Both the position numbers and the translations under genes were made by a program. From Calamus simplicifolius (Eukaryota > Streptophyta > Magnoliopsida > Arecales > Arecaceae), in NCBI GenBank assembly GCA_900491605.1, contig UESW01004625.1:506906-570905 (forward strand): a stretch of 64,000 nt of DNA, in the 5' to 3' direction. Below are positions 11,330 to 21,589 of the stretch, piece by piece (positions within the stretch are counted from its first letter, which is position 1; the number at the start of each line of letters is the position of its first letter). The notes beneath the pieces are model-generated. The model was given only the letters and a program-made list of their open reading frames with translations. It was not told the origin of the DNA and did no database searches.

Positions 11330-11519
11330 CCTGTTGGAGATCCGTATACCTTGGTCTGTTGAAACCGTCGGATCTGTTCCGTTGTGATGTTTCATCGAAC
11401 GGTAAGTAGTTGCTGGATAAGGGCCGCTTATAGCGGTAACTGCTGATCAGGCTGACACGCCCAAGCTATCCGACCGTAGCCCTTAAATCGCGGGGTCAGT
11501 TGCCCAAGACTAATCCTTG

Positions 11520-12060
11520 TATGAAGGTCGACCCTGGGGGCCGACGCTGGGTGGCAATGCCGGATGCCAGAACCAAAGCTTCAGTATGGGATTTATTATT
11601 AAGGCCGACACCTGTGGCCAATGTTGGAAGCCGATGCTGACGGCTGACGCTGGGGGCCGACGCTGGAGGCCGATGCCGGGAGCCGGCGCTGGTGGCCGAC
11701 ATTGGCTGTCTGGCTCAAGAGGCCGACGCTGACTGTCTGGCTCTGGAGGCCGACGCTGGCTGTCTGACTCAAAAGGCCGACGCTGGAGGCCGACGCCGGG
11801 GGTCGGCACCGGTGGCCGACACTGGGGGCCGGCGCTGATGGCTGACACTGGCTGTCTGGCTCAAGAGGCCAACGCTGGCTGTCTGGCTCAAGAGGCCGAC
11901 GCTGGCTGTCTGGCTTTGGAGGCCGACGCTGGCTATCTGGCTCAAGAGGCCGACGCTGGCCGTCTGGCTCTGAAGGTCGATGCTGGCTGTCTGGCTCAAG
12001 AGGCCGACGCTGGCCGTCTGGGTCTGAGGCCGACGCTGGAGGCCGGTTCCGAAGACCGAT
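11520..12060. repeat. 27-bp tandem repeats in U3 of G1
   Basis: The unit is ~27 bp with core GCCGACGCTGG followed by CTGTCTGGCTCAAGAG. It is regular between ~11700 and 12030 and more degenerate from 11530 to 11700. Because 27 is a multiple of 3, long open frames with 9-residue repeats appear on both strands; these are not genes. The core GCCGACGCTGG also occurs in the internal 76-bp array at 2316-5412. Confidence 0.9.
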
Positions 12061-12744
12061 GCTGGAGGCTTTGGGTTTCGTTGTCACATCATTGCTTTCG
12101 GAAATCGTGCAGAAGATAATACTACTCCAGAGGAAACGACCAGCCGTATCGCTTATGCCATTCAGGGAGCCAAGGAGATTTTGTGTAAAAAGCTTGCTTG
12201 ATTTTCTCAGAGACCGTAACCTGCCAAACATGTCAATTTATGATTTTCTCTGTAAGTATAAGAGATTGTAGCCTCCAAAGCATAGAAGGATATAGCATGT
12301 CCCAACCGTCCGAGGAGATTACTAACTTACGAATAACGTAGCATTCATGCTCTGCACTGGGTTATTGAGAACAAAAGAAAAAGACTTCCAACATGATGCA
12401 GAAATTACAAAGGATATAGTTTCTCATCAATCCACAATTTTAAAACCTGTAGACAATAGAGTGCATAAATAATAACCATCCAAGCACAGAATATAGCTCT
12501 GTTAAGGAGACTGAAACTACAGGCAAAGGGCTGCAACCCGCTGCCACTAACCAACCTGACCATTCCTGAACGTAGGGCAAAGTCACAAAGCCCACAGATG
12601 CAAAACCCAAGGTAAAACCCTGATCTCCACAACCATAGAAGACATGCAACCATTGCTTTCACAAAAAGATAGCATTAAAAGAATCCACAGGGAATAGAAA
12701 CTGTACAAATCACAGGATATATCAATAAAGTCTAAAGATTATAA
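12061..12744. other. Spacer with no recognisable gene
   Basis: AT-rich flank between the G1 LTR repeats and the NB-ARC fragment. There are short open frames on both strands without family resemblance. The true outer edge of the G1 LTR probably lies in its first 250 bp. Confidence 0.5.
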
Positions 12745-13101
12745 TTATAATGTATTATAATTTCCTGCAATAGATTTTCCTGGATCATGTATTATATCAT
12801 GCATCTTAAACCCATCATCAAAGGAATCAAAGAATGATCTTCTTTGTAGGTCATTAAAATATTCATTGCCAATGTCTTCCAGCCTTCTTCTACCTTGAGG
12901 TGTAATGTAGCCTTGTGCCATCCACAATCTGACTAACGCATCTTTTTCAAACACATAATCCTTAGGAAACATGGAGCAATAAATGAAGCAAGGTTTTAGA
13001 TGCGTTGGCATGCGATCATAGCTCAATCTGAGAGCTGCGAAAGTTTCGTTATTCTTGTCTACCTCCCATAGATCATAGCTCAATCTGAGAGCTGCGATCA
13101 T
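12745..13101 (-). pseudogene. CC-NB-ARC-LRR disease-resistance gene fragment (end of NB-ARC)
   Basis: The 118-codon frame contains LRLSYDRMPTHLKPCFIYCSMFP, then FEKDALVRLWMAQGYI and KMHDIIHD. These are the GLPL-distal, RNBS-D and MHD motifs of plant NB-ARC ATPase switches. Intact proteins are near 900-1200 residues; here the P-loop, Kinase-2 and all LRRs are absent. The 5' side carries a 25-bp duplication (GATCATAGCTCAATC... at ~13015, ~13071 and ~13096), which gives three copies of the AALRLSYD-coding stretch. The fragment abuts the damaged side of CACTA-1. It is a non-functional relic, either a remnant of a local R gene or a fragment carried with a transposon. Confidence 0.85.
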
Positions 13102-13454
13102 AGCTCAATCTGAAAGCAAGGATTGTGGAATCAATAGTTCAGTGAGTAGCTTTCAAAATTTGAAATAGGTACAAAACAACAGCTTATAGTACTTCAAGGT
13201 ATGTTAGCTCTTGAGTTTTTTTGAAGGTGTTCTATTCTCCATTGCAAGATTGTTACTGATTGTGATGGAGTTTCTTTTAACTTGTTAAATCATTCTTTTA
13301 CCAGTTTTTGGATTCATGTGTTGAAAATGTCCTTTTATTACCAATCTTTTCCTTAATTTTGACATGTTATAGTAGGACAATTCACTGAATAAAAAAAAAT
13401 AAATTTTATCACTAACATATTCTTGCAACAAACAGCTGTTGTACGTCACCAACG
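13102..13454. other. AT-rich spacer, presumed 5' remnant of CACTA-1
   Basis: No gene and no CACTA terminal repeat is visible. The palindromic TTACGGCG-type subterminal repeats seen at the 3' end of CACTA-1 are absent. An AG at 13432-13433 just upstream of the ATG at 13455 could be an acceptor for a 5' UTR intron. Confidence 0.4.
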
Positions 13455-13709
13455 ATGTCGATTGATAAGAGTTGGATACATAAGAAACGAAATTGTCCAG
13501 AATATGATGCCGGTATTAAGAAGTTCATAGAAAAGGCAAGGCTTCATGTTAATGAAGAAGGGAAGATACGTTGTCCTTGTGTGCGGTGTTATAATGGCAA
13601 ATGGCATAAGCCTGATTTAGTTAAATTACACTGTATGTTAAAGGGTTTCTCGAAGACGTATCAGATGGTATTTTCATGGAGAACAGTTTGGAAGCAATGT
13701 CTCAGATGA
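13455..13709 (+). pseudogene. CACTA-1 tnp2: transposase-associated N-terminal domain
   Basis: The frame from the ATG at 13455 reads MSIDKSWIHKKR..., then RCPCVRCYN and VKLHCMLKGF. This is the Cys-containing transposase-associated domain (PF13963 type) that starts plant CACTA transposases. A 1-nt shift near 13665 breaks it; the expected continuation (WYFHGEQFGSN) is in another frame that joins the segment at 13753. Confidence 0.85.
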
Positions 13710-13752
13710 AAATGAGAATGAAGATGATGACCCAGAAAGGGAACAAGATGAG

Positions 13753-15394
13753 ATGGTCGAAGCATTGCAGGACATCGCTGGCCCAAGTGGTGCTCACACT
13801 GAGGTTGGCAATGATGATGACAATCCGATGATGTCTGACCATGGAAGGACCGATCACAGTAAGAAATTGGATGATCTTTTCAATGAGGTGGAATCCGAGC
13901 TTTATCCTGGATGTGAAAAGTTTTCTTCTTTGACATTCTTAGTGAAGTTAATGCACATTAAGGTCCTCAATCGGTGGACAAATAAGTCTTTCAATATGTT
14001 GCTTGAACTATTAAAAGAGGCATTTCCGAATGGTACTAGAATACCATCTTCGCACTATGAGGCCAAAAAGAAGATGAATGAGTTGGGTTTAGGCTACGAG
14101 AACATACATGTATGCAATCATGATTGTGCTATCTTTTGGAAGGAGAATGCCTATTTAGAAAAATATCCGGTATGCAACGAGCCTAGGTACCAAGTGGTTG
14201 AAGACAAAGGTAAGAAGATACCTTATAAGTTATGTGGTATTTTCCACTCACACCTCGTTTGAAACGTCTATATGCCTCAAGATATACAGCTGAAGATATG
14301 AGGTGGCACTATGATAAGCGACCGATCACAGATGGGGTGTTACGGCATCCAGTAGATGGAGAAGCATGGAAAGATTTTGATCAAAAGTATCCTAATTTTG
14401 CCAGTGAACCAAGAAATGTAAGGTTAGGTCTTGCTTCAGACGGATTCAATCCATTTGGGAACATGAGTAATGCATACAGTATGTGGCCCATCATTTTAGT
14501 ACCTTATAACTTGCCTCCATGGAAATATATGAAAGAGACATTCTTTATGATGTCATTGCTTATCCCCGGTCCTAAATCTCCAGGAAGGGATATGGATATA
14601 TTTTTAAGGCCAATAGTGGATGAACTTAAACATTTATGGACCGAAGGTGTTGATATATGATGCATCTACCAAAGAGAGTTTTCGGATGAACGTAGCTGTT
14701 TTATGGACTATAAATGATTTTTCAGCATACTCATTATTATCTGGTTGGAGCACAAAGGGTTATAAGGCATGTCCAGTTTGTAATGAGCAAACCTCATCCA
14801 AAAAGCTGAAAGACAAGATTTGCTATATGGGACATCGCCGTTACTTGCCTATTTATCACAAGTGGCGAAATAGTAGACTCCATGATGGAAGTAGAGAGCA
14901 TGGAGTAAAACCAAAAATGTTGACCGGAGAAGAAATTTTAATGCAATTAGAACACATAGCTGCTGAACAGTCCGGAAAGCATCCAAACAATAAACATCGA
15001 AAGCGAAAGCGTGCACCAAATGAGTTGAATTGGTATAGAAGAGCATTTTCTTCGAGTTGGAGTATTGGTCATCATTAAAATTGAGACATAACTTAGATGT
15101 AATGCATATTGAGAAGATATATGTGACAATTTCATGGGAACTTTATTAAGCATCGAAGGTAAGACAAAAGACACATATAAAGCAAGAGAGGACCTGGCTT
15201 CAATGGGGATCCGAAGGGAGTTGTGGTTACAAACTCAAGGTAATAGAGTTTATAAGCCTCCTGCATCTTACACCTTAACATTAGATGAAAGAAGACAATT
15301 CTGTAAGTGGCTAAAATCTGTGAAGGTGCCCGATGGATATTCTTCCAATATTTCAAGGTGCATAAATGAAGGTGATGAAAGATATCCGGCTTGA
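13753..15394 (+). pseudogene. CACTA-1 tnp2: transposase core, multiple frameshifts
   Basis: Catalytic region of the tnp2-family transposase, which cuts element ends. Recognisable stretches include FNMLLELLKEAFPNG, HDCAIFWKEN, RLKRLYASRYTAEDMRWHYDK, RNVRLGLASDGFNPFG, AVLWTINDFSAYSLLSGW, CPVCNE and RHNLDVMHIEK. Four frames are used in turn. Breaks fall near 14235, 14655, 15030-15130 and 15380. The protein would be about 500 residues across this part if intact. It is homologous to the CACTA-2 gene on the minus strand at 34984-38672. Confidence 0.88.
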
Positions 15395-16008
15395 AGACAC
15401 ATGATTGTCATGTACTACTTCAAAGATTGTTACCTATTGGCATTCAACCATTCTTGCAGAAACATGAGAGTAGTACTTTAATTGAGCTTTCTAATTTCTT
15501 CCAACAACTTTGTTCAAGGACATTGTATGTTAGGGATTTGGAGTTGTTACAAGAGCAGATTGTGGTGATCTTATGTAAGCTTGAACGAATTTTTTCACCA
15601 GCATTTTTTGACGTTATGGTGCACTTATCAATTCATTTGCCTTACGAGGCCTTACTTGCCGGACCTGTTCAAAGTAGATGGATGTATCCTTTTGAAAGGG
15701 CACTTGGTACGTATAAACAATACGTACGTAATAAGGCTCGTCCGGAAGGTTCAATTGCAGAAGCTTATGTTGTCAACGAGTCTCTAACATTTTGTTCAAT
15801 GTATCTTCGAGGCATAGAAACAAAATTCAATCGTTCGGAACGAAATTTTGATTCGGATAGCCATTTGGACAAGCAATTAAATATATTTGCAACTCGTTGG
15901 CAGCCTCTTGGAAAAGGAAGAATGGTGCATTTAGATGATAAAACTTTAAAACAAGTACATTGGTACCTCATCAATAATTGTCCAGAGGTGCAACCATTTC
16001 TCAAGTAA
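15391..16008 (+). pseudogene. CACTA-1 tnp2: DUF4218 region
   Basis: The frame starts LKTHDCHVLLQRLLPIGI, followed by KLERIFSPAFFDVMVHL, PVQSRWMYPFERALGTYKQYVRNKARPEGSI and NESLTFCSMYL. This is the DUF4218 block that follows the transposase core in plant CACTA proteins. It ends at a GTAAGT donor at ~16004. The next exon is 16081-16168 (ends WFKNE, followed by GTAAG). Confidence 0.88.
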
Positions 16009-16250
16009 GTATACTTGTAAAATTATTTCTTCATATCATGCAATTTTCTATAGTGCTCATTAGCGTAATGTTCTCTATAGCCAACACATTGATCAGCTAA
16101 ATCCAACTAGACCGGAACAACTGGACCAATTACAAAAGGAAAGATTTTTGGAGTGGTTTAAAAATGAAGTAAGCCGTACATTCATTTATATTGTCAATTA
16201 ATATATCATATGTCTTTATTTCAAATGACGTTGATGTTTGGTTTATCCAG

Positions 16251-17032
16251 ATGTTAAATAAGCATTTTGCTGGGGCATCTGAAGCTACTGATGAGCTTTA
16301 TTCATTGGCTATTGGTCCCGACAGTCGTGTGTTCTCGTATACTGGCTGTGTGGTGAACGGCATTAAATTTATCACTATTACTCGGGATGTCGGCCATAAA
16401 ACACAGAATAGTGGCATTTGTGTTCCCAAAACTCATCTAGGAGAAGAAATTAACTTTTATGGTATATTATTAGAGGTCCTTGAATTTCATTTTGTTAAAG
16501 GTTGTAAGGCGATAATGTTCAAGTGCAAATGGTTTGAAACTGAACCAAAGCACAGGAGAATGCAACAACATTATAATATTACAAGTATAAATATTAGTTC
16601 AGAATGGTACAAACATGAGCCATTCATTTTAGCATCACAAGCTGAAAAGGTTTTCTACTTGGATGATTTGAAGAACAATTCTAATTGGAAAGTGGTATAC
16701 AAGGTTAGTCATCGTCATTTGTGGGATATTCCAAAAAAGATGATGATGTTTAGGAAGAAGTATATCAAGAAGATGATTCAGCAGCCCTTCGATTCACATG
16801 TGAGCAACCTAACATGGACTTAATAACATCTCGGCGTACGGACACTGATGCTGAAATAGTTGCAACTCAAGAAAACATTAGAGGTCATAGTGATGTCGGT
16901 CAAGATGACTTTATATGCGAAGATGTTGAAGAGGACGACACACTAGCTGATTATGACAGTGAGGGATCTATACATAGTTCTGATATGGAGGATGATGAAG
17001 AAAATGAGCATATTAGTGATGACAGTGATTAA
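16251..17032 (+). pseudogene. CACTA-1 tnp2: DUF4216 domain and acidic C-terminus
   Basis: The exon opens after TTATCCAG at 16250. It contains FSYTGCVVNGIKFIT, NSGICV, INFYGILLEVLEF, CKWFETEPK, EPFILASQAEKVFYL and WKVVYKV, matching DUF4216. A frameshift near 16735 and an in-frame TAG then disturb it. The final 72 residues (16814-17032) are very acidic, as usual for this family. Confidence 0.85.
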
Positions 17033-18116
17033 TTTGGTAGCATTCATTTTTTTTTACTTATTATAACTATATGTTCTTATACTTTCTTATTTGTTAATTC
17101 TAGTTTGTATGTTTGTTTGCAGATGTCTTCGAGAGATACTCCTGCTACATCGAGGCGAGATGATTCTCCTTACATTCCAGCTCTGACAGAGGGGTCATCT
17201 GTCGGCGCATCATGTAATAACTCTACTTTAAACTTATATTATTTGGCTATGTTTCTTTATGTTATTTTGCACTAATTTAGTTCATTATGTTTTGCAGCTA
17301 CATCATCAAAGAAGAAGGGCCGAGGTCCTGCTCGCGGATACAATTCCGTACATCTGATTGATACGCGTCGTGGACAGAAGTTGCCTATTCTTCTGCCACC
17401 TGAGGTTGGACGACCATTGGGTGAGTTTCGCTCTGAGTTTCTGACCGAGATAGGAGTGGTTGTACGTGACATAGCACCACTTGCAGTCAGGAAGTGGAGT
17501 GAGATCACTGATGCACAGAAAGCACCTATGATCGATCGACTTCAGGTCAGTATAATTGTATTAGATTACTTTAGATTATGTTTAATGTACTTAATATACC
17601 TTATAACTTTTATAATATATATATATACTTGCAGGAGAAGTTCGATCTTGATATAAATTTAGATCATATTAAAAAAGGTATTGAGTTTCAAATGAATAAA
17701 GTTTATCGAGAATTTAGATATCGGCTTCATATCCACTTCATTAGTCACGGTGGGGACACAAGTGTGAGATTAGCAAAACAAAATAAGCCATCTCGTGTCT
17801 CGCAGAGTGACTGGGACTTTCTATGTGATTACTTTTATTCAGATGAGTATAAGGTAAATACATCCATACAAATATTTTAATAGTTTATATTTTTTATAAA
17901 CTCATGTAACCATTTTCATTAATTCTTTGATGTAGAAAAAATCAGAAACAAATAAATCTAATTGGGAATTGCAGCCATATGCTGCTCTCACTGGATCGAA
18001 GTCTATACCGGCTCACTCTTATGATATGGTAAGGAATACTGTGAACCTAGTGCTTTTATATTTATGTATTTTGTGGTCTGATATTGTTGTAGTGTTATAA
18101 ATCTAGTGATTTTTCT

Positions 18117-19290
18117 GTAGCATGAAAACATGTTAAGAGGACTTGGCTATGAAGGGCGTGGAGATAGGGAACCAAAATAGCTAGAACGGAAGGAAGGCCA
18201 TGGTGTTTTATGCCTTCTGTTAGAATCATAAGGAAATAGAATAATAAGGAAATAGAGTATTCACTTTTAGAATAATACCTTGAAAGTTTCCTTCAACAAA
18301 AATTTCGTATCCGAATGGAATGCTTGTGAGGATTGATTCACTGTGTTCTTTCCCTTCAAATTGATTGTGTGGAGAATAACTGTCCTATTTCATTTTCAAA
18401 ATTTCAAGTGGGATTTTTTGTGAGTGATGGGGTCCAGGTTCCTCTTACTGTGGCCATACAATTTGAGGCCTCTGTGGATGGATGTTACATATCCTGTAGG
18501 GATGGAGGACCTGTCATCAGATCACAATTTAAGGATTTTATTGTTCAAGCCATTCAAAGTACACTCCAGTGGGAGGTGCAATTGTGGAGGATGCCCTAAC
18601 TTAGGGTCATAATTATAAGTCTTGGTTTGCTGCTAAAGATATTCTACATCTTTCGACTGTTCCGGATGCTCCTTATAAGGCACCGAAAATATGGAAAGGG
18701 CAAGCTCAGCAATTAGTCCTTCATTTCCTATGGAAGGTCTGGAACATGGGTAATCTCACTCTTGTCTTTGCTTGTAGATCATTTTCTTTCCTTTAATCCT
18801 ACTTATCAACGGTGTGGATGATTGGAGGATTCTCTGGATCACTTATTTTTCCAGCGCACAGGATCTCAAGAGATACGGCAGTATTTTAATCCAAGGAATT
18901 TCTCTTACATTGATAATATGGATGAGGCTTGGGCTTTTTTGTTTGGACTTAGTGGATTAATGATAGCTTTTAGTTATGTCCTATGGGAAGATTTGGAAAG
19001 TAAGAAATAAGGTTTGTTTCTAGAACAAGGATTTTGATCCAAGATAGGTGGCTCATCACAGGTTAAGCCATGCGACTGTGTGGTCACTTCAATGTTTGAT
19101 CATAACACTTATGTTCATGGTCTTTGTGGTACTTTTCAACAGCTTTCCATGGATTTTAAACTTGTTTCTTGGGTGCTACCTCAACCCGAATATTTGAAGG
19201 TAAACTTTGATGGATCAATCCATCCTTCATCATCTGGTGTAGGTATTGTTGTTCGAGATTATAAGACTAAGGGAGGTTTGTAACAGGTTC
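18117..19290 (+). mobile_element. LINE (L1-type) 3' fragment inside a TNPA intron
   Basis: The sequence at 19180-19280 reads WVLPQPEYLKVNFDGSIHPSSSGVGIVVRD, the start of the RNase H domain typical of plant LINE ORF2. Upstream stretches (WKVWNMGNLTL..., 18820-19000) resemble the zinc-finger-RVT linker. It has many stops and no clear poly-A tail, so the edges are approximate. It lies within the 18029-20276 intron. Confidence 0.65.
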
Positions 19291-20030
19291 TGATGTTCGA
19301 ACCTATTAGGTATGATTCCTCTAAAGTGATATCTTAACTTTGAGGGAAGGGTTGTTGCCATCATCCTCTTGATCTCATTAATTTCTTGGTGCACAACCTC
19401 CCATACCTCTCGAGAAGCTAATTAGATTGTAGATTTTTGTTTGCAAACTGGGCAGCTACTCATAAACAGTACAAAATATGAACTAGAGGGTTTCCTGCTA
19501 AGCTGATTATTTTGGCCTAGGCTTATTCACAAAGAGTTGTGTTCTCTTGGTATTAGATGCACCCATGTTTTACCAAAAAAATGCATTGCAAGTGTATTTA
19601 TGAAAAATATGACATAACAGTCAAATGCACAGTATGATTAAATCAAGCTTGTGTCAAAGACTGTATGCATGTCCTTTGCATCTTAATACGTTAAAAAGAG
19701 CATAGAAAAGGTGCTTGTTTGACAGCTATCATACCAACTCAACCGCAGCCACGTGGTCACAAAACGTTGGCCATGAAAAATTTGCATACAATAACTCAAT
19801 CTCACTCAAAAAAAGTAACATTAACTCCAATCCGACGTTCACTCCATGAAAACATCTCATCCAGGGGAATTTGAGGTTGGATGCACTCCGACATAGGACA
19901 TCAAATTAAATGGTGGGAATGTGTCATCCAATTAAGATTTCCTCACGAACTGGTCCACTTCTCTTCCATAATTTTCAGCCAAACCAAGAGAAAGATGGGA
20001 AACAGACAAGATTCCCTGACCTCTGGAACC
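19291..20030. other. Intron filler of unknown origin
   Basis: AT-rich with short frames only. No element ends or gene were recognised. Confidence 0.4.
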
Positions 20031-20032
20031 TA

Positions 20033-20235
20033 CTTTGTATTAGATTATTACATTGATACATTGATAATTGTATTACATTGATGAATTGATACATTGTATT
20101 AGATTATTACATTGATGCATTGATACATTGTATTAGATTATTACATTGATACATTGATACATTGTATTAGATTATTACATTAATACATTGTATTAGATTA
20201 TTCGATTGATACATTGATAATTGTATTAGATTATT
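20033..20235. repeat. AT-rich minisatellite (TTGTATTAGATTATTACATTGATACA variants)
   Basis: About six imperfect units of ~26-36 bp built from TTGTATTAGATTATTACA and GATACATT, located just before the intron acceptor at 20276. Confidence 0.85.
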
Positions 20236-21049
20236 GTCTTAAATTATTATTTTAAATTATTATTGTTTCTTTTCAGAGAGATCCTGTTACGGAAGAGGAG
20301 CCATCAAGACTTCATCTGTGAATACTCTTCATTTTGATAAAAAGAAGAATCAATGGATAAATGAAAAAGCTGAAGAAACCCATGTAAGTTTTATCAATTA
20401 AAAATACAATATTATTGAATGTAATATTTTATACTAAACATATTGAATTTGTTTTCTTTTCATTGTAGGCACAATTAATAGAGCGACTTTCCTCACAGGA
20501 CTCTACAGTAGAACCAATCAATGAGGATGTCATTTTGGAGGAGGTTTTAGGCTCTAGATCTGGTTATAAAAGAGGATGCGGTCCATTACCGAAGGGTACA
20601 TCGAGAATTAGAGGTAGTTCTTCATCTTCTGAAAACTCACAATTAAAGGGTGAATTACATGAGTGCCGAGAGCTCATCGCTCAGCAAGAGAATAAGCTTG
20701 CTCAACAAGAAGATAAGCTCGCTCAGCAAGAGGATAAACTCACTCAGCAAGAGGATAAACTCACTCAGCAAGAGAAGACTATCCAGGATCTAAAGGCGAC
20801 GACTGCTGAGCTCACTGCTTTCATGCAACAGTTAGTGCCTGGATATCATCCTAGTGGATCCCAGCAGACTTCACCTCCATAGTACATGTATTTTTTTTTA
20901 AATTATGTATTTTTTGAAACATTGTATATGATGATTTTATTGAAATGAATGAAAACTTTTATTAATTTTTTTTGTGAAACTTTTATATTAGAAAATTATT
21001 TCTAGTATCGTTGCTTTAATATTATATTATTGTAACAGGTGCAATACAA

Positions 21050-21589
21050 AAAAATATTAAAATAAATTTTAATATTTTTAAAATTTAATTAAAATTTTAT
21101 TACGGTGACTTATTTTGCCGTAATATCAACCTATTACGGCGAAAATAAGTCGCCGTAATAAAATTTTAATTAAATTTTAAAATTTAAATAAAAACCTATT
21201 ACGGCGCGTTATTTTCGTCGTAATATCTTCCTATTACGGCAAAATAAGTCGCCGTAATAAAATTTTAATTAAATTTTAAAAATATTAAAATTTTATTACG
21301 GTGACTTATTTTCGCGTAATAGGTTGATATTACGGCAAAAAAAGTCGCTGTAATAAAATTTTAATTAAATTAATTTTTTAAAAAAATATAACGACGAAAA
21401 ATTATCGCCGTAATAGGAAGCTATTATGACAAAAATAACGCGCGTAATAGGTTATTACGACAACATATTACTACGACGATTTGTAATGTATTACGATGAA
21501 TTTTTTATCATCGTAATAATTTATTACGACGACTTTTGTACCTGTTGCGATGAATTAATTCGTCATAATAAGTCATTTTTTTTGTAGTG
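21050..21589. repeat. CACTA-1 3' subterminal palindromic repeats and terminal inverted repeat
   Basis: At least ten copies of TTACGGCGA or its complement TCGCCGTAA, mostly as opposed pairs separated by AT-rich spacers, end in TTTTTTTGTAGTG (21577-21589). Subterminal motif clusters in CACTA elements are binding sites for TNPA proteins. Confidence 0.85.

Larger units (their letters stand above)
1..12060 (-). mobile_element. Ty3/gypsy LTR retrotransposon, Tat (Retand-like) lineage, copy G1; 3' end outside window
   Basis: The minus strand reads LTR (from 11036 upward), gag, protease, RT, RNase H, second RNase H, integrase (ending 5489). A 76-bp tandem array follows, then an ORF on the opposite strand (plus, 1-2081). 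Two RNase H domains, no chromodomain after integrase, and an antisense ORF between pol and the 3' LTR are known hallmarks of Tat/Retand elements. The 3' LTR would lie left of position 1, so LTR identity and target duplication cannot be read. The upper edge of the 5' LTR is not resolved; 12060 is the end of its U3 tandem repeats. Coding defects are a gag frameshift near 10133, a TGA at 8298-8296 and a frameshift near 6425, so this copy is not autonomous. Confidence 0.88.
11036..12060 (-). repeat. Probable 5' LTR of gypsy G1 (upper edge unresolved)
   Basis: On the minus strand the LTR would end ...CGGCCGCAACA, with its last base at 11036. It is followed at once by GATTGGCACGCCAGGTAG, the kind of sequence seen directly after the 5' LTR in plant Tat/RIRE-type elements (primer-binding region ~11035-11015). 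A TATA-like TATACAAGG lies at 11329-11321 and a 27-bp repeat array in U3. The partner LTR is outside the window, so the upper boundary cannot be set. Confidence 0.55.
17123..20882 (+). pseudogene. CACTA-1 TNPA-like (Ptta/En/Spm) gene, six exons, one nonsense codon
   Basis: TNPA-type proteins bind subterminal repeats and assist transposition. Exons set by GT/AG and frame are 17123-17213, 17298-17545, 17635-17853, 17936-18028, 20277-20383 and 20469-20882. The protein starts MSSRDTPATSRRD. It contains KLPILLPPEVGRPLGEFR, AVRKWSEIT and LTGSKSIPAHSYDM, continues RDPVTEEEP after the large intron, then KAEETHAQLIERL and VLGSRSGYKRG. Five heptad-like copies of QQEDKLA/T form a coiled coil. Exon 5 has a TGA at 20319-20321, fitting TGG to TGA. 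Intron 4 (18029-20276) is swollen by a LINE fragment and a minisatellite. The upstream tnp2 gene ends 90 bp before the ATG. Confidence 0.82.
13455..21589 (+). mobile_element. CACTA-1: En/Spm DNA transposon, 5' end missing
   Basis: It contains a degraded tnp2-type transposase gene (13455-17032) and a TNPA-like gene (17123-20882) in the same orientation, followed by palindromic subterminal repeats (21050-21570) and a 3' terminus TTTTTTTGTAGTG ending at 21589 (reverse complement CACTACAAAAAAA). No matching CACTA start is found upstream of 13455, so the 5' terminus and its subterminal repeats have been lost. Without both ends it cannot transpose. It abuts copia LTR-D at 21590. Confidence 0.88.

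Noticed and set aside
11599..12231. 210-codon minus-strand frame with SQTASVGLQ-like repeats
   Set aside because: It is the reading of 27-bp U3 repeats, open in multiple frames on both strands.
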